Shown here: positions 8,922 to 17,275 of the stretch, piece by piece
Numbering within the stretch: the stretch's first letter is position 1
Layout: each line of letters starts with the position of its first letter
DNA from: BA4 sp044376575
GTDB taxonomy: Bacteria > Bacteroidota > Bacteroidia > CAIKAF01
Direction of reading: 5' to 3'
Assembly: GCA_044376575.1 (NCBI GenBank)
Contig: JBILKR010000008.1
Coordinates: 31,351 to 95,350, forward strand
Length of the DNA: 64,000 nt
The notes under the pieces: generated by a model
What the model saw: only the letters and a program-made list of their open reading frames with translations
Told to the model about the DNA's origin: nothing
Database searches by the model: none
Position numbers and translations under genes: made by a program

Positions 8922-9596
8922 TTATGCTTTTGTTTTGATTAGAACTTCGTCAATCATTCCGTATTCTTTTGCCTCTTGAGCAATCATCCAGTAGTCGCGG
9001 TCAGAATCCTTGAATACTTTTTCGAAAGGCTGTCCGCTATGTTCAGCAATGATTTCGTATAATTCCTTTTTTAACTTTTCTATTTCTCTGTATGTAATTT
9101 CAATATCACTTGCTTGTCCCTGTGCACCGCCAAGTGGCTGATGAATCATTACACGACTGTGCTTTAGACCGGTTCTTTTTCCTTTGGTTCCTGCACATAA
9201 TAAAACGGCGCCCATTGATGCAGCCATGCCCACACAGATGGTGGCTACATCAGGTCCAATCCATTGCATGGTATCATAAATACCTAATCCTGCATAAACG
9301 CTACCACCGGGACTGTTCACATAGATTTGTATGTCTCTTTTAGCATCTGCACTTTCCAAGAAAAGCAATTGCGCCTGAATAATATTGGCAATATAATCGT
9401 CGATCGGAGTACCAAGAAAAATGATGCGATCCATCATTAATCTGGAGAACACATCAACTTCACGGAAGTTGACAGGTCTTTCTTCAATAACTGTTCTAGT
9501 CATGTTACTGATGTGACTCATATATTTTTCAAGGTGCATGCTGCTGATGCCCTTATGCTTTACTGCATACTTTTGAAATTCATCTTGTGGTATCAT
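8922..9596 (-). CDS. clpP: ATP-dependent Clp protease proteolytic subunit
   Basis: Serine peptidase subunit that forms the ClpXP chamber. The nucleophile Ser is in GMAASMGAVLL, the His in MIHQPLGGAQGQASD, and the Asp in the DSDRDYWM region. The frame stays open to 9650, but the ATG at 9596 gives an N-terminus (MIPQDEFQKYAVKHKG) that resembles other Bacteroidota ClpP proteins, while the upstream 18 residues do not. The resulting 224-residue length is normal. Follows tig on the same strand in the common tig-clpP-clpX order. Confidence 0.95.
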   Translation of the reverse strand: MIPQDEFQKYAVKHKGISSMHLEKYMSHISNMTRTVIEERPVNFREVDVFSRLMMDRIIFLGTPIDDYIANIIQAQLLFLESADAKRDIQIYVNSPGGSVYAGLGIYDTMQWIGPDVATICVGMAASMGAVLLCAGTKGKRTGLKHSRVMIHQPLGGAQGQASDIEITYREIEKLKKELYEIIAEHSGQPFEKVFKDSDRDYWMIAQEAKEYGMIDEVLIKTKA

Positions 9597-9686
9597 ACCT
9601 TTAAAATTAATTGTATAATCAAATATAAAATGTAGTGGTTTGCCCACCAATTTTTTAAGTATATAATTTAATCGTATTTAGATTAA

Positions 9687-11048
9687 TTAAGAAGCCTTGT
9701 TTTGAAGCATATCTAAAAATGGCTGATATCCGATAGGCTTTTCATCAATTTTTACCAGCGACTTTAAATGTTCTAATGCTTTTACTTCTATTATATATGT
9801 AACAATTTTTTCTCCTTCTTCTTGGTTCGCAAGAATTCGTTGAGCCAATTCGTCTATTTTGTCATCCGGCAGAGAATATCCCATTTGATTTACTCGGTTT
9901 AAAACAGTTCTTCTTGCTTCACTCATCATCTCTTCTTCTGTTACCTGAATATTATTTTCATCGGCAATTTTCTTTCTTATCAATTCCCAACGAATAACAT
10001 CTCTTCCTTGATTGTATTCTGCTTCAACAGTATCCGGATTAAAGTTTTTGTTTTCCGCATTCTTTACCCTGATCCATCTTTGTAAAAACTGATCAGGAAG
10101 TTCAAACGAAGTTTTTTCAAGTATTTTATTTCTGATGTCATTCAAAAGGCGGGCATTACTTTCCTGTTGAATATCAAACTGCAATACCTCTGCCACTTTG
10201 TTTCTGAAACCGACCTCATCAGATACTACATCTTTTCCAAAAACACGATCAAAAAATTCCTGATTTATTTCAGCAGGCACTAATCGGCTTATTGAATTAA
10301 TGGAAAGTTTAAACTGATGACTGATGCCACTGACTTCTTCCTGTTTAATCCCTAAATAAATGGAAGCGGTAAGTTCATCTTTATATGCTTTTCTTGGGTC
10401 AAGTACCACATCATCGCCCGGCTTTTTACCTAATAACATGGATTTGGTTTGGGGATCTTCAATTTTATCTACTATTATATATGATGATTTATTTAAGCCT
10501 CCTTCTTTTTCAGTGCCTTCATCATTTAATTCAATCATTGATCCCATTACCATATCTTTTTCAGTAACCTCTTCAGCATTGATACTTCTTCCAAAACGGT
10601 TACGCAATTTTTCTACTTCTTCATCAATGGTCTGTTGGTCGGCTTCAATTTTATAATGCGTAAATGTATCTTTTTCCGGAACTTCAATTTTGAATTCAGG
10701 TGATAGTCCTAGGTCATAAAAGAACTCAAATTCTTTTTGCTGATCCCAGTCAATATTATTTTTATCATTGTTAGGAAGCGGATTGCCAAGATATTCAATC
10801 TTATTTTCTTCAAGATATTTGAATAATCGATCTACAACCATTTTAGAAACCTCATCGCTCAATACAGATTTTCCATACATTTTCTTCACCATACTGGCAG
10901 GAACCATTCCTTGTCTGAATCCTGGCATAGATACTTTCTGCCGAACATTTTTCAAAGCTTTTTCTAATGTATCAGCGTAGTCAGATTCAATAACCTTGAT
11001 TTTAATCAGGGCGTTTAAATTGTCAATGTGTTGTTTTGTAATTTCCAT
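9687..11048 (-). CDS. tig: Trigger factor, ribosome-associated chaperone
   Basis: 453 residues, the usual size. The N-terminal ribosome-binding region includes the signature-like GFRQGMVPASMVKKMYG around residues 43-59. The middle PPIase-like region is divergent, as normal in Bacteroidota, and the C-terminal part is the helical chaperone domain. It binds nascent chains at the ribosome exit. Located between tRNA-Leu and clpP on the minus strand. Confidence 0.93.
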   Translation of the reverse strand: MEITKQHIDNLNALIKIKVIESDYADTLEKALKNVRQKVSMPGFRQGMVPASMVKKMYGKSVLSDEVSKMVVDRLFKYLEENKIEYLGNPLPNNDKNNIDWDQQKEFEFFYDLGLSPEFKIEVPEKDTFTHYKIEADQQTIDEEVEKLRNRFGRSINAEEVTEKDMVMGSMIELNDEGTEKEGGLNKSSYIIVDKIEDPQTKSMLLGKKPGDDVVLDPRKAYKDELTASIYLGIKQEEVSGISHQFKLSINSISRLVPAEINQEFFDRVFGKDVVSDEVGFRNKVAEVLQFDIQQESNARLLNDIRNKILEKTSFELPDQFLQRWIRVKNAENKNFNPDTVEAEYNQGRDVIRWELIRKKIADENNIQVTEEEMMSEARRTVLNRVNQMGYSLPDDKIDELAQRILANQEEGEKIVTYIIEVKALEHLKSLVKIDEKPIGYQPFLDMLQNKAS

Positions 11049-11071
11049 AAAAGATTCAACTAAAATTCATA

Positions 11072-11108
11072 TTAAAAAAACAACCGCCAAGAAATCTTGA
11101 CGGTTGTT
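11072..11108 (-). terminator. Terminator downstream of tRNA-Leu
   Basis: On the minus strand AACAACCG pairs with CGGTTGTT, with an inner TCTTG/CAAGA stem after one mismatch, followed by seven T. It lies 4 bp past the tRNA 3' end and 23 bp before the tig start, so it should uncouple the tRNA from tig. Confidence 0.8.
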
Positions 11109-11112
11109 GAAG

Positions 11113-11194
11113 TGCGGATGAAGGGACTCGAACCCCCACGCCTTTCGGCACCAGATCCTAAGTCTGGCACGGCTACCAATTACGCCACATCCGC
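11113..11194 (-). tRNA. tRNA-Leu (anticodon TAG)
   Basis: 82-nt cloverleaf read on the minus strand. Acceptor stem GCGGATG pairs with CATCCGC, discriminator A. The anticodon stem CCAGA/TCTGG encloses loop CTTAGGA, giving anticodon TAG (Leu, CUA codons). A long variable arm (GCC GAAA GGC) marks it as a class II tRNA, and the T arm contains GGTTCGAGTCC. CCA is not encoded. Confidence 0.96.
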
Positions 11195-11199
11195 AATTT

Positions 11200-11773
11200 C
11201 AGCCCGTTTTTTAAATCAGGCTCACAAATGTAAGGAAAATTTGATTATTTCATAACCCTTGGATAGAGGAATTATATTTATGTATGATCTCTACAAATAA
11301 ATTTTTCTTATCGCCAGATTAATTTTTTAAAAATAAAGAATCCTCAACTTTCAATTTTTAAAATTCAAGCGTGATATTAATTTCTGAAAAAAATCTGTTT
11401 CAAATTTTTTTCTGCAACTAAAATTTGTGTGTTGTTTCTGAAAAATGAATTTTAAAAACAATAATTCAAAGTTAATTCATCAAAAAGAAGAAAGAAGATA
11501 AAACAAATGTAATCTCTTAAAACAACTGTAAACAAAGGCATTCGCGTGTTTTGTTTTTTTAATCAACTAAAAATCAATTTTTGATTTTTCAACTTTCAAT
11601 TGTTAATTACGTGGATGAATAAACGCGCAAATCATCTTCAAGTATTGATGATATAAGGATTTTCTGTTTTTTTGTTTTCGCAATTTAAATTTCATTCATA
11701 AAATATTTTCTTGCAAAATATTTCTTCGTATGTTTTTTTATATATACTTTCGAATAAACAAAACATATATTTT
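11200..11773. other. Long AT-rich intergenic region without a gene
   Basis: About 570 bp between tRNA-Leu and the H1-like gene. No credible ORF or RNA gene was found. It contains many A/T runs, an inverted repeat at 11569-11589 (AAAAATCAA, TTT, TTGATTTTT), and the 13-bp direct repeat TCAACTTTCAATT at 11344 and 11589. A near-match to the -7 element (TACTTTCG, 11745-11752) sits 22 bp before the downstream ATG. Probably a long regulatory leader. Confidence 0.5.
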
Positions 11774-12145
11774 ATGGCAAAGAAATCCGGCACTGCTTCA
11801 AAAGCTTCAGCAAAGAAAAAAGTTGCTAAGAAGCCCGTAGCTAAAAAAGCTGCAAAGAAGCCTGTAAAAAAAGCTGCTGCTAAAAAAGCTGCTGCTAAGA
11901 AACCAGCTGCTAAAAAAGCTGCTGCTAAGAAACCAGCTGCTAAGAAAGCTGCTGCTAAGAAACCAGCTGCTAAGAAAGCTGCTGCTAAGAAACCAGCTGC
12001 TAAGAAAGCTGCTGCTAAGAAGCCAGCTGCTAAGAAGCCAGCTGCTAAGAAGCCAGCTGCTAAGAAGCCAGCTGCTAAGAAGCCAGCTGCTAAGAAAGCT
12101 GCTGCTAAGAAGCCAGCTACAAATGGAGCTCCTGCTTCAAAGTAG
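11774..12145 (+). CDS. Histone H1-like Lys/Ala/Pro-rich repeat protein
   Basis: 123 residues, almost only Lys, Ala and Pro: MAKKSGTASKASAKKKV and then 16 pentapeptide units of the form AAKK followed by A or P. Highly basic and low in complexity, like eukaryotic H1 tails and bacterial H1-like DNA-binding proteins (Hc2 type), so a nucleoid-binding role is likely but inferred. An upstream in-frame Met at 11711 would add 21 unrelated residues; the ATG at 11774, just after a near-consensus -7 element, is the more likely start. A strong terminator follows 20 bp after the stop. Confidence 0.8.
   Translation: MAKKSGTASKASAKKKVAKKPVAKKAAKKPVKKAAAKKAAAKKPAAKKAAAKKPAAKKAAAKKPAAKKAAAKKPAAKKAAAKKPAAKKPAAKKPAAKKPAAKKPAAKKAAAKKPATNGAPASK
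11873..12112 (+). repeat. 15-bp tandem repeat array coding (AAKK[A/P])16
   Basis: Sixteen in-frame 15-bp units of the type GCTGCTAAGAAACCA or GCTGCTAAGAAAGCT. Codon use is nearly identical from unit to unit, which points to recent expansion by slippage or unequal recombination. Copy number changes would keep the frame. Confidence 0.9.
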
Positions 12146-12164
12146 TAAAAAGCTGATCACATTA

Positions 12165-12199
12165 AAAACCTTTAGCATTCGCCCGCTAAAGGTTTTTTT
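12165..12199 (+). terminator. Terminator of the H1-like gene
   Basis: 12-bp stem AAAACCTTTAGC / GCTAAAGGTTTT with an 8-base loop and a run of T, 20 bp after the stop codon. The stem also reads on the minus strand, where the convergent PhoD-like gene ends at 12230. Confidence 0.85.
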
Positions 12200-12229
12200 G
12201 TTTTTATATGATTTCATCTATTATTGTAA

Positions 12230-13255
12230 TCAATGTACATCTTCTAGAAAAATAGTTTTTTCCTGTATTACAAAATCCTGAACATCCCTAAATTCAATTT
12301 TTACAGACGTTGGTTTGTTCCATTGTATGGTAATTAAGCCAGAATTAATCAAACAATTTCTGTTTCCCACCGCAAACGAATTAATATTTTTACCTGTCTT
12401 TGTCTGAACATGATTTAATCCACCGGATGAAAATTCATAAATCTTTAATGGTTGTTCATTTGAATTCAAACTCATTATTTCATTACACCCACTATTACCA
12501 CTTAGCAGAATAATTTTCATTTGTTTTTTATTTAAAAGTATTTTTTTAAATCGAGATATCTCATTCGGATATATATTCCAGTTTTCTTCTTTCGAATTGT
12601 CTGATAAAATAGGAATGCCACTACATATAAATGTAAGCTGAGCAGAAGTGTCTTCAAGTGTTTTTTCCAACCATTGCCACTGTGTTTCTCCCAGTAACTC
12701 TGAAGCTGCATTTTTTTTTCTGAAATATCGGGTGTCTAACATAATAAAGCGGACTCTTTTGTCTGGCTCGCCAAATATATAACTGGTATAAATTCCGTCC
12801 TTTTCTCTTCTAACAGATTTTAAGTGCTCGCCAATAAAATCTAAAAATAATTGCTGTGATATTTTTCTATCAATTGATATCGTATCATTTTTTTCTCCTC
12901 CCAGTTCATTCTTATCCCATATCCCAATAACAGGTATTTTTCTCAAGAAACGTATATAGTTTTCTTTCGTTAATTGCTTGTTATATTTTTCATTCAATTC
13001 ATCTGTATTTTCTGAAAAACCGGATATCATATTTCCCAGAGAAACCCAGATGTTCGGCTTTTGGTCAAGAATATTCAGCCACATTTCCTGAGGGAGTGAT
13101 TGATGATTTGCAGAACCAAAAGCAATTTTCTGTATCCTGTGAATTGAATCAAGCGGAACCCTTTCTACTTTGGGTAATATTGTCTGAGATTGACAAATGG
13201 AAAATGAAATAAGAAATAAAAAAAATAAACCAATCTTCTGATCAGATGTTATCAT
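12230..13255 (-). CDS. Degenerate PhoD-like metallophosphatase paralogue, probably catalytically dead
   Basis: About 341 residues with a signal peptide (IGLFFLFLISFSICQSQ). It aligns along its whole length with the PhoD-like protein at 22696-23736, including the TSYIFG..RVRFIMLDTRYFR segment and GETQWQWLEKTL. The metal-site motifs differ: FGSC becomes FGSA, YLGDN becomes SLGNM, WDDHDYG becomes WDKNELG, and SGDTHYG becomes SGNSGCN. All expected Asp/His/Cys ligands there are replaced, while the fold-defining positions stay, so it looks like a pseudoenzyme rather than a random pseudogene: the frame is intact. A Met 8 codons upstream (13279) is also possible. Confidence 0.75.
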   Translation of the reverse strand: MITSDQKIGLFFLFLISFSICQSQTILPKVERVPLDSIHRIQKIAFGSANHQSLPQEMWLNILDQKPNIWVSLGNMISGFSENTDELNEKYNKQLTKENYIRFLRKIPVIGIWDKNELGGEKNDTISIDRKISQQLFLDFIGEHLKSVRREKDGIYTSYIFGEPDKRVRFIMLDTRYFRKKNAASELLGETQWQWLEKTLEDTSAQLTFICSGIPILSDNSKEENWNIYPNEISRFKKILLNKKQMKIILLSGNSGCNEIMSLNSNEQPLKIYEFSSGGLNHVQTKTGKNINSFAVGNRNCLINSGLITIQWNKPTSVKIEFRDVQDFVIQEKTIFLEDVH

Positions 13256-13301
13256 GATGCTGAATTTATCAATTATCAATATATTAGTAAAAAACTAATT
13301 C

Positions 13302-14498
13302 ATGAAATCTTTTATCTCACTTGTAATCATTCTTTGTTCAATTGCAGATGGTTTATTTGCTCAGTTTTCTATCGGAACGGCACAACTAACTTATGTAGAT
13401 GCATCCAGAAATAATCGCTCTATTCCGGCACAGGTATATTATCCTGCAAATACAGCGGGACAAAATGCTACTCCCGCTTCCGGATCTTTTCCTTTGGTTG
13501 TAGTTGGCCATGGATTTGCAATGGGAATAGATGCATATTTACATTTTAAAGACGTACTTGTTCCACAAGGCTACATCGTTGCACTGTGTAATACAGAAAC
13601 TTCTTTAAGTCCAAGTCATCAGGATTTTGGATATGATTTATTGTTTCTCACTAACTCTATGAATGGTTCATCACAGAATGAGCCAAGTTTTATTCTTTAT
13701 CAACATATGAATGGCAAAGCTGCTGTAGTTGGACATTCAATGGGAGGAGGTGCCGGTGTGCTCGCATCATCATTTGCATCGCCCGGAGAGATTACTTGTT
13801 ATATTGGTTTGGCTCCTGCTGAAACAAATTTATCGGCCATTGCTGCCGCAGCAAGTGTTGCTATCCCATCATTAATATTCAGTGGACAGGGCGATAATGT
13901 TACCCCTCAGGCCAATCATCAGATACCTATTTATAATAATCTTAATCAATCCTGCGCTTCACTTGTAACAGTTTTAGGTGGAGGACATTGTTATTTTGCA
14001 CTTGCCAATGCCGCATGCGATTTTGGAGAAACTTTCTCAAACAGCAATATTTCCATTACACGTTCAGCGCAACAAGATGTAATGTTTGATATCATGATTC
14101 CATTCCTTGAATATGAATTGAAATCTTCAACTTCCAGTCTTGCTGCTTTTAAAGATTCTTTGCTAACATCTCCGAGAATAAGCGTACAGCAAAAAAATTG
14201 CGAGTCATTAAGTATATCTGATGAAAAAGAATCTGTATTTCATATTCAAGTGAAAAATAATTTACAGGTCAATCAAGTTTTAAATATATCGGCATTTGCA
14301 TCACAGCCCTCCAATGTATTATTTGAAATATATGATATGAAAGGAGTGCGATATTATTCATCACAACATTTTATTTCGCCTTCTGCTAATGATTTGTCAA
14401 TTCCTGTTTCTTCTCTGTCATCAGGGATGTATATGTTACATTATACATCTGCACCTGGCAAAAGTGATACGATTAAATTTCATGTAGTAGGAAACTAA
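13302..14498 (+). CDS. Secreted alpha/beta hydrolase (chlorophyllase/polyesterase-like) with T9SS sorting domain
   Basis: 398 residues. Residues 1-20 form a signal peptide. The hydrolase domain has nucleophile motif GHSMGGG (Ser146), a probable catalytic Asp198 in SGQGDNVTP and His229 in GGGHCYF; VVVGHGFAMG near residue 67 is a likely oxyanion-hole strand. The arrangement resembles the dienelactone-hydrolase/cutinase-like group, which includes chlorophyllases, acetylhydrolases and polyester hydrolases; the substrate cannot be set from sequence. The last ~80 residues are sorting-domain-like (FEIYDMKGVRYYSSQ, then SLSSGMYMLHYTS), so it is probably exported by T9SS. Confidence 0.8.
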   Translation: MKSFISLVIILCSIADGLFAQFSIGTAQLTYVDASRNNRSIPAQVYYPANTAGQNATPASGSFPLVVVGHGFAMGIDAYLHFKDVLVPQGYIVALCNTETSLSPSHQDFGYDLLFLTNSMNGSSQNEPSFILYQHMNGKAAVVGHSMGGGAGVLASSFASPGEITCYIGLAPAETNLSAIAAAASVAIPSLIFSGQGDNVTPQANHQIPIYNNLNQSCASLVTVLGGGHCYFALANAACDFGETFSNSNISITRSAQQDVMFDIMIPFLEYELKSSTSSLAAFKDSLLTSPRISVQQKNCESLSISDEKESVFHIQVKNNLQVNQVLNISAFASQPSNVLFEIYDMKGVRYYSSQHFISPSANDLSIPVSSLSSGMYMLHYTSAPGKSDTIKFHVVGN

Positions 14499-14525
14499 TC
14501 ATATTCATATTAGCAAAGAATGACA

Positions 14526-14533
14526 TACCTTTG
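14526..14533 (+). promoter_or_regulatory. -7 element (TACCTTTG) of the ABC-F gene
   Basis: Perfect TAnnTTTG only 8 bp before the ATG at 14542. If it works at normal spacing, transcription would start about 1-3 bases before the ATG and the message would be nearly leaderless. Confidence 0.5.
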
Positions 14534-14541
14534 CCCCCATT

Positions 14542-16470
14542 ATGATTAGTGTAACAAATTTATCTGTTTTATTTGGTGGCGATGCATTGTTTGAGAATAT
14601 TTCATTTCTGATTAACAGAGACGACCGTATTGGATTAACTGGTAGAAACGGTGCAGGTAAATCTACTTTATTAAAGATTATTAAAGGCTTACAAAAGCCT
14701 ACCTCTGGAGATATCTCACTTCCCAAAAATGCAACTATCGGATATTTGCCCCAGGAGTTTCATAACGTATCAACGTTAACAGTAATTGATGAAACAAGAA
14801 AAGCATTTGAAAAAGCCATTGCATTGGAGAAAGAAATTACTCACATCAATGAACAATTGGCGACGCGAACGGATTATGAAAGCGAAGGATATTTTCAGTT
14901 AATTGAAAAACTCAACGACTGTCAGCATCATTTTCAGGTATTGGGCGGCTACGAAATGGAAGAAAAGTTGGAGAAAATTCTAAAAGGTCTTGGATTTGAA
15001 CCTTCCGATTTTCAGCGAAAAGTGACAGAATTCAGTGGTGGATGGCAGATGAGAATTGAGCTTGCCAAAATCTTATTACAACAACCTGACCTGATCTTAC
15101 TCGATGAGCCTACGAACCACCTGGATATTGAATCTATCATCTGGCTCGAGAATTTTTTGATTACATATAGTGGTGCCATCATGATGATATCACACGATCG
15201 TACTTTTTTGGATAAAATTACCAATCGCACACTCGAGATTACTAACGGGAGAATTGAAGATTATAAAGCATCCTATTCTAATTATTTAATTCTAAGAAAA
15301 GAAAGGAGAGAAAAACTAGAATCTGCGGCAAGAAATCAGGGGAAACAGATTGCCCAGATGGAAAGAAATATTGAGCGATTTAAAGCGAAAGCTTCAAAAG
15401 CAAGCTTTGCTCAATCGTTAATGAAGAAGCTTGACAAGATTGACAGGATAGAAGTGGATATGGAAGATGTTTCAAAAATTTCTATCCGTTTTCCTGAACC
15501 ACCGCGTGCAGGAAAAGTAATTGTAACCGGAGAGCATATTCAGAAAAATTACGGAGATAAAAAAGTAATCAGTCCGATGAGTTTTTCTATTGATAGAGGC
15601 GATCGCATAGCTTTTGTTGGAAAAAATGGAATGGGGAAAACAACGTTAAGTCGGATTATCGCCAAAGATTTAGATTTTGAAGGCGATTTGAATTATGGAC
15701 ATAATATTCACCTTGGATATTTTGCTCAGCACCAGGCCAACAAGTTGAACGGAGAAAATACCATTTTAAAGGAAATGGAATCTGCAGCTTATGGCAGCGA
15801 TACTTTTACTCAGGTGCGTTCTATTCTCGGAGCATTTTTATTTAGTGGTGAAGATGTAGATAAAAAAGTGAAAGTGCTTTCCGGTGGTGAAAAATCCAGG
15901 CTTTCTATGGCTAAGCTTTTATTGGAGCCATTAAATTTTTTGATTTTCGATGAGCCCACCAATCACCTCGATATTGTTTCAAAGGATGTATTGAAAAATG
16001 CAATCCTGAATTTTGACGGAACCATCATTATTGTTTCTCACGACCGAGACTTTTTAAAAGGACTGACCAACAAAATATTTGAATTTACCAAAGAAGGCAT
16101 CAAACAGCACCTGGGTGATATTAATGAGTTCTTGTCAAAAAAGAATGCGGAGAATTTCAGAGATTTTGAATTGAGTAAAGAAAAGAAGAAAGAAGAAAAA
16201 CAAGCTGTTGAAATCAAAGAACAGGCTAGTCCGCAAAAAGATAAAGAGCTGAAGCGAATAAAAAATGCCATAGCGAATGCTGAAAAGAAAATCGCTGAGC
16301 TTGAATCACAGATACAACAAATGGATCAACAGTTGCAGAATGAAGTTGAGTTTAAAAAAATAGGAAACAATCCTGCCTTTTTTCAACGTTACGATGAATT
16401 AAAAAATCAGTTGGAAAGTGAAATGCATAAATGGGAGGAGTTGCTTCGCGAAGCTGATACCCCAATTTAA
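14542..16470 (+). CDS. ABC-F family ATP-binding protein (ribosome-associated ATPase type)
   Basis: 642 residues with two ABC domains and no membrane segment. First domain: Walker A GRNGAGKST at 34-42, signature FSGGWQMR, Walker B LILLDEPTNHLD. Second domain: Walker A GKNGMGKTT near residue 360, signature LSGGEKSRLSMAKL, Walker B IFDEPTNHLD. An Arg/Lys-rich linker follows the first domain (YLILRKERREKLE) and a C-terminal Lys/Glu-rich coiled coil starts near residue 555. ABC-F proteins act on translating ribosomes; the exact subgroup (Uup-like is likely from the coiled coil) is not certain. The stop overlaps the convergent channel gene by 4 bp. Confidence 0.92.
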   Translation: MISVTNLSVLFGGDALFENISFLINRDDRIGLTGRNGAGKSTLLKIIKGLQKPTSGDISLPKNATIGYLPQEFHNVSTLTVIDETRKAFEKAIALEKEITHINEQLATRTDYESEGYFQLIEKLNDCQHHFQVLGGYEMEEKLEKILKGLGFEPSDFQRKVTEFSGGWQMRIELAKILLQQPDLILLDEPTNHLDIESIIWLENFLITYSGAIMMISHDRTFLDKITNRTLEITNGRIEDYKASYSNYLILRKERREKLESAARNQGKQIAQMERNIERFKAKASKASFAQSLMKKLDKIDRIEVDMEDVSKISIRFPEPPRAGKVIVTGEHIQKNYGDKKVISPMSFSIDRGDRIAFVGKNGMGKTTLSRIIAKDLDFEGDLNYGHNIHLGYFAQHQANKLNGENTILKEMESAAYGSDTFTQVRSILGAFLFSGEDVDKKVKVLSGGEKSRLSMAKLLLEPLNFLIFDEPTNHLDIVSKDVLKNAILNFDGTIIIVSHDRDFLKGLTNKIFEFTKEGIKQHLGDINEFLSKKNAENFRDFELSKEKKKEEKQAVEIKEQASPQKDKELKRIKNAIANAEKKIAELESQIQQMDQQLQNEVEFKKIGNNPAFFQRYDELKNQLESEMHKWEELLREADTPI

Positions 16471-17270
16471 TGCAGGTGATTTCCGCAATAAGGACAAAAA
16501 TGCTTTTGATGGTGTATTTCCTTTTCACGTTGAATTTCTTCAGTAAATCCTGCAGCCATTATACCACTTGGAATTGCCAGTAATCCAACCCCTAGAATTG
16601 CAATGATGCCCCCCAAAATTTTACCCATGGTTGTAATAGGATACATATCTCCATAACCTAATGTTGTTAATGTAACCACTCCCCACCACATTGATTCCGG
16701 AATACTTTTAAACTTATCAGGCTGTACATCTTTCTCTACATAATACATTAGTGTGGAGACGAGCAGTAACATAAAAAATACAAACACCAAACTGAAAATC
16801 AATTCATCTTTTTTATTCTTTAAAACATTACCAAATATTTTTACCGCTTTGATATAACGTACAATTTTCAGAAAACGAAAAAAACGAAGCAATGAGAAAA
16901 ATTTTACAAACTCAAAATGATCAATATACGGAAGTAGTATGAAGGGCAAAAATGATAACAGGTCTATGATAGCCATTGGTGTAATGGCAAATTTTAACCT
17001 GCCGTAAATCGGGTGTGCATAATTTGCTTTTTCTGTAATGCTCCAGATACGTAACAAGTATTCAACGGCAAAAAATCCAACAGAAAGTGTTTCGAAAAAA
17101 TAGATGGCATATAAATATTCGCCATATAATTTTTCTACAGATTCAATCATGATGGCAAAGGCATTCAGTAACACCATCACAATAAGAATGAAATCAAAAA
17201 TCCAGTTGGCAGATAACGGAGGTCCCGTAAATTCAATGATTTCGTAAATCCGTCTTTTGAATTGTTTCAT
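16467..17270 (-). CDS. Voltage-gated-type potassium channel
   Basis: 267 residues with six membrane segments and a pore loop. S1 is near WIFDFILIVMVLLNAFAIM, S4 carries the basic series LLRFFRFLKIVRYIKAVK, and the selectivity filter is TTLGYGDMYP, which indicates K+ selectivity. S6 is GIIAILGVGLLAIPSGIMAAG. The short cytoplasmic tail ends in CPYCGNHLH, a possible metal-binding knuckle. Length and layout match bacterial Kv-like ion transporters. Convergent with the ABC-F gene and directly downstream (5 bp) of the porin-like gene. Confidence 0.9.
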   Translation of the reverse strand: MKQFKRRIYEIIEFTGPPLSANWIFDFILIVMVLLNAFAIMIESVEKLYGEYLYAIYFFETLSVGFFAVEYLLRIWSITEKANYAHPIYGRLKFAITPMAIIDLLSFLPFILLPYIDHFEFVKFFSLLRFFRFLKIVRYIKAVKIFGNVLKNKKDELIFSLVFVFFMLLLVSTLMYYVEKDVQPDKFKSIPESMWWGVVTLTTLGYGDMYPITTMGKILGGIIAILGVGLLAIPSGIMAAGFTEEIQREKEIHHQKHFCPYCGNHLH

Positions 17271-17275
17271 ACTGA

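Noticed and set aside
9597..9650. Longer ClpP with 18 extra N-terminal residues
   Set aside because: The extension does not resemble ClpP N-termini, whereas the protein from 9596 starts like other Bacteroidota ClpP.
11873..12112. Short tandem repeats that could be an origin or iteron array
   Set aside because: They are coding, in frame, and give a sensible Lys/Ala/Pro protein; no replication gene lies nearby.
12230..13255. Plain pseudogene call for the PhoD-like gene
   Set aside because: The frame, signal peptide and full length are intact; only the catalytic residues are replaced.
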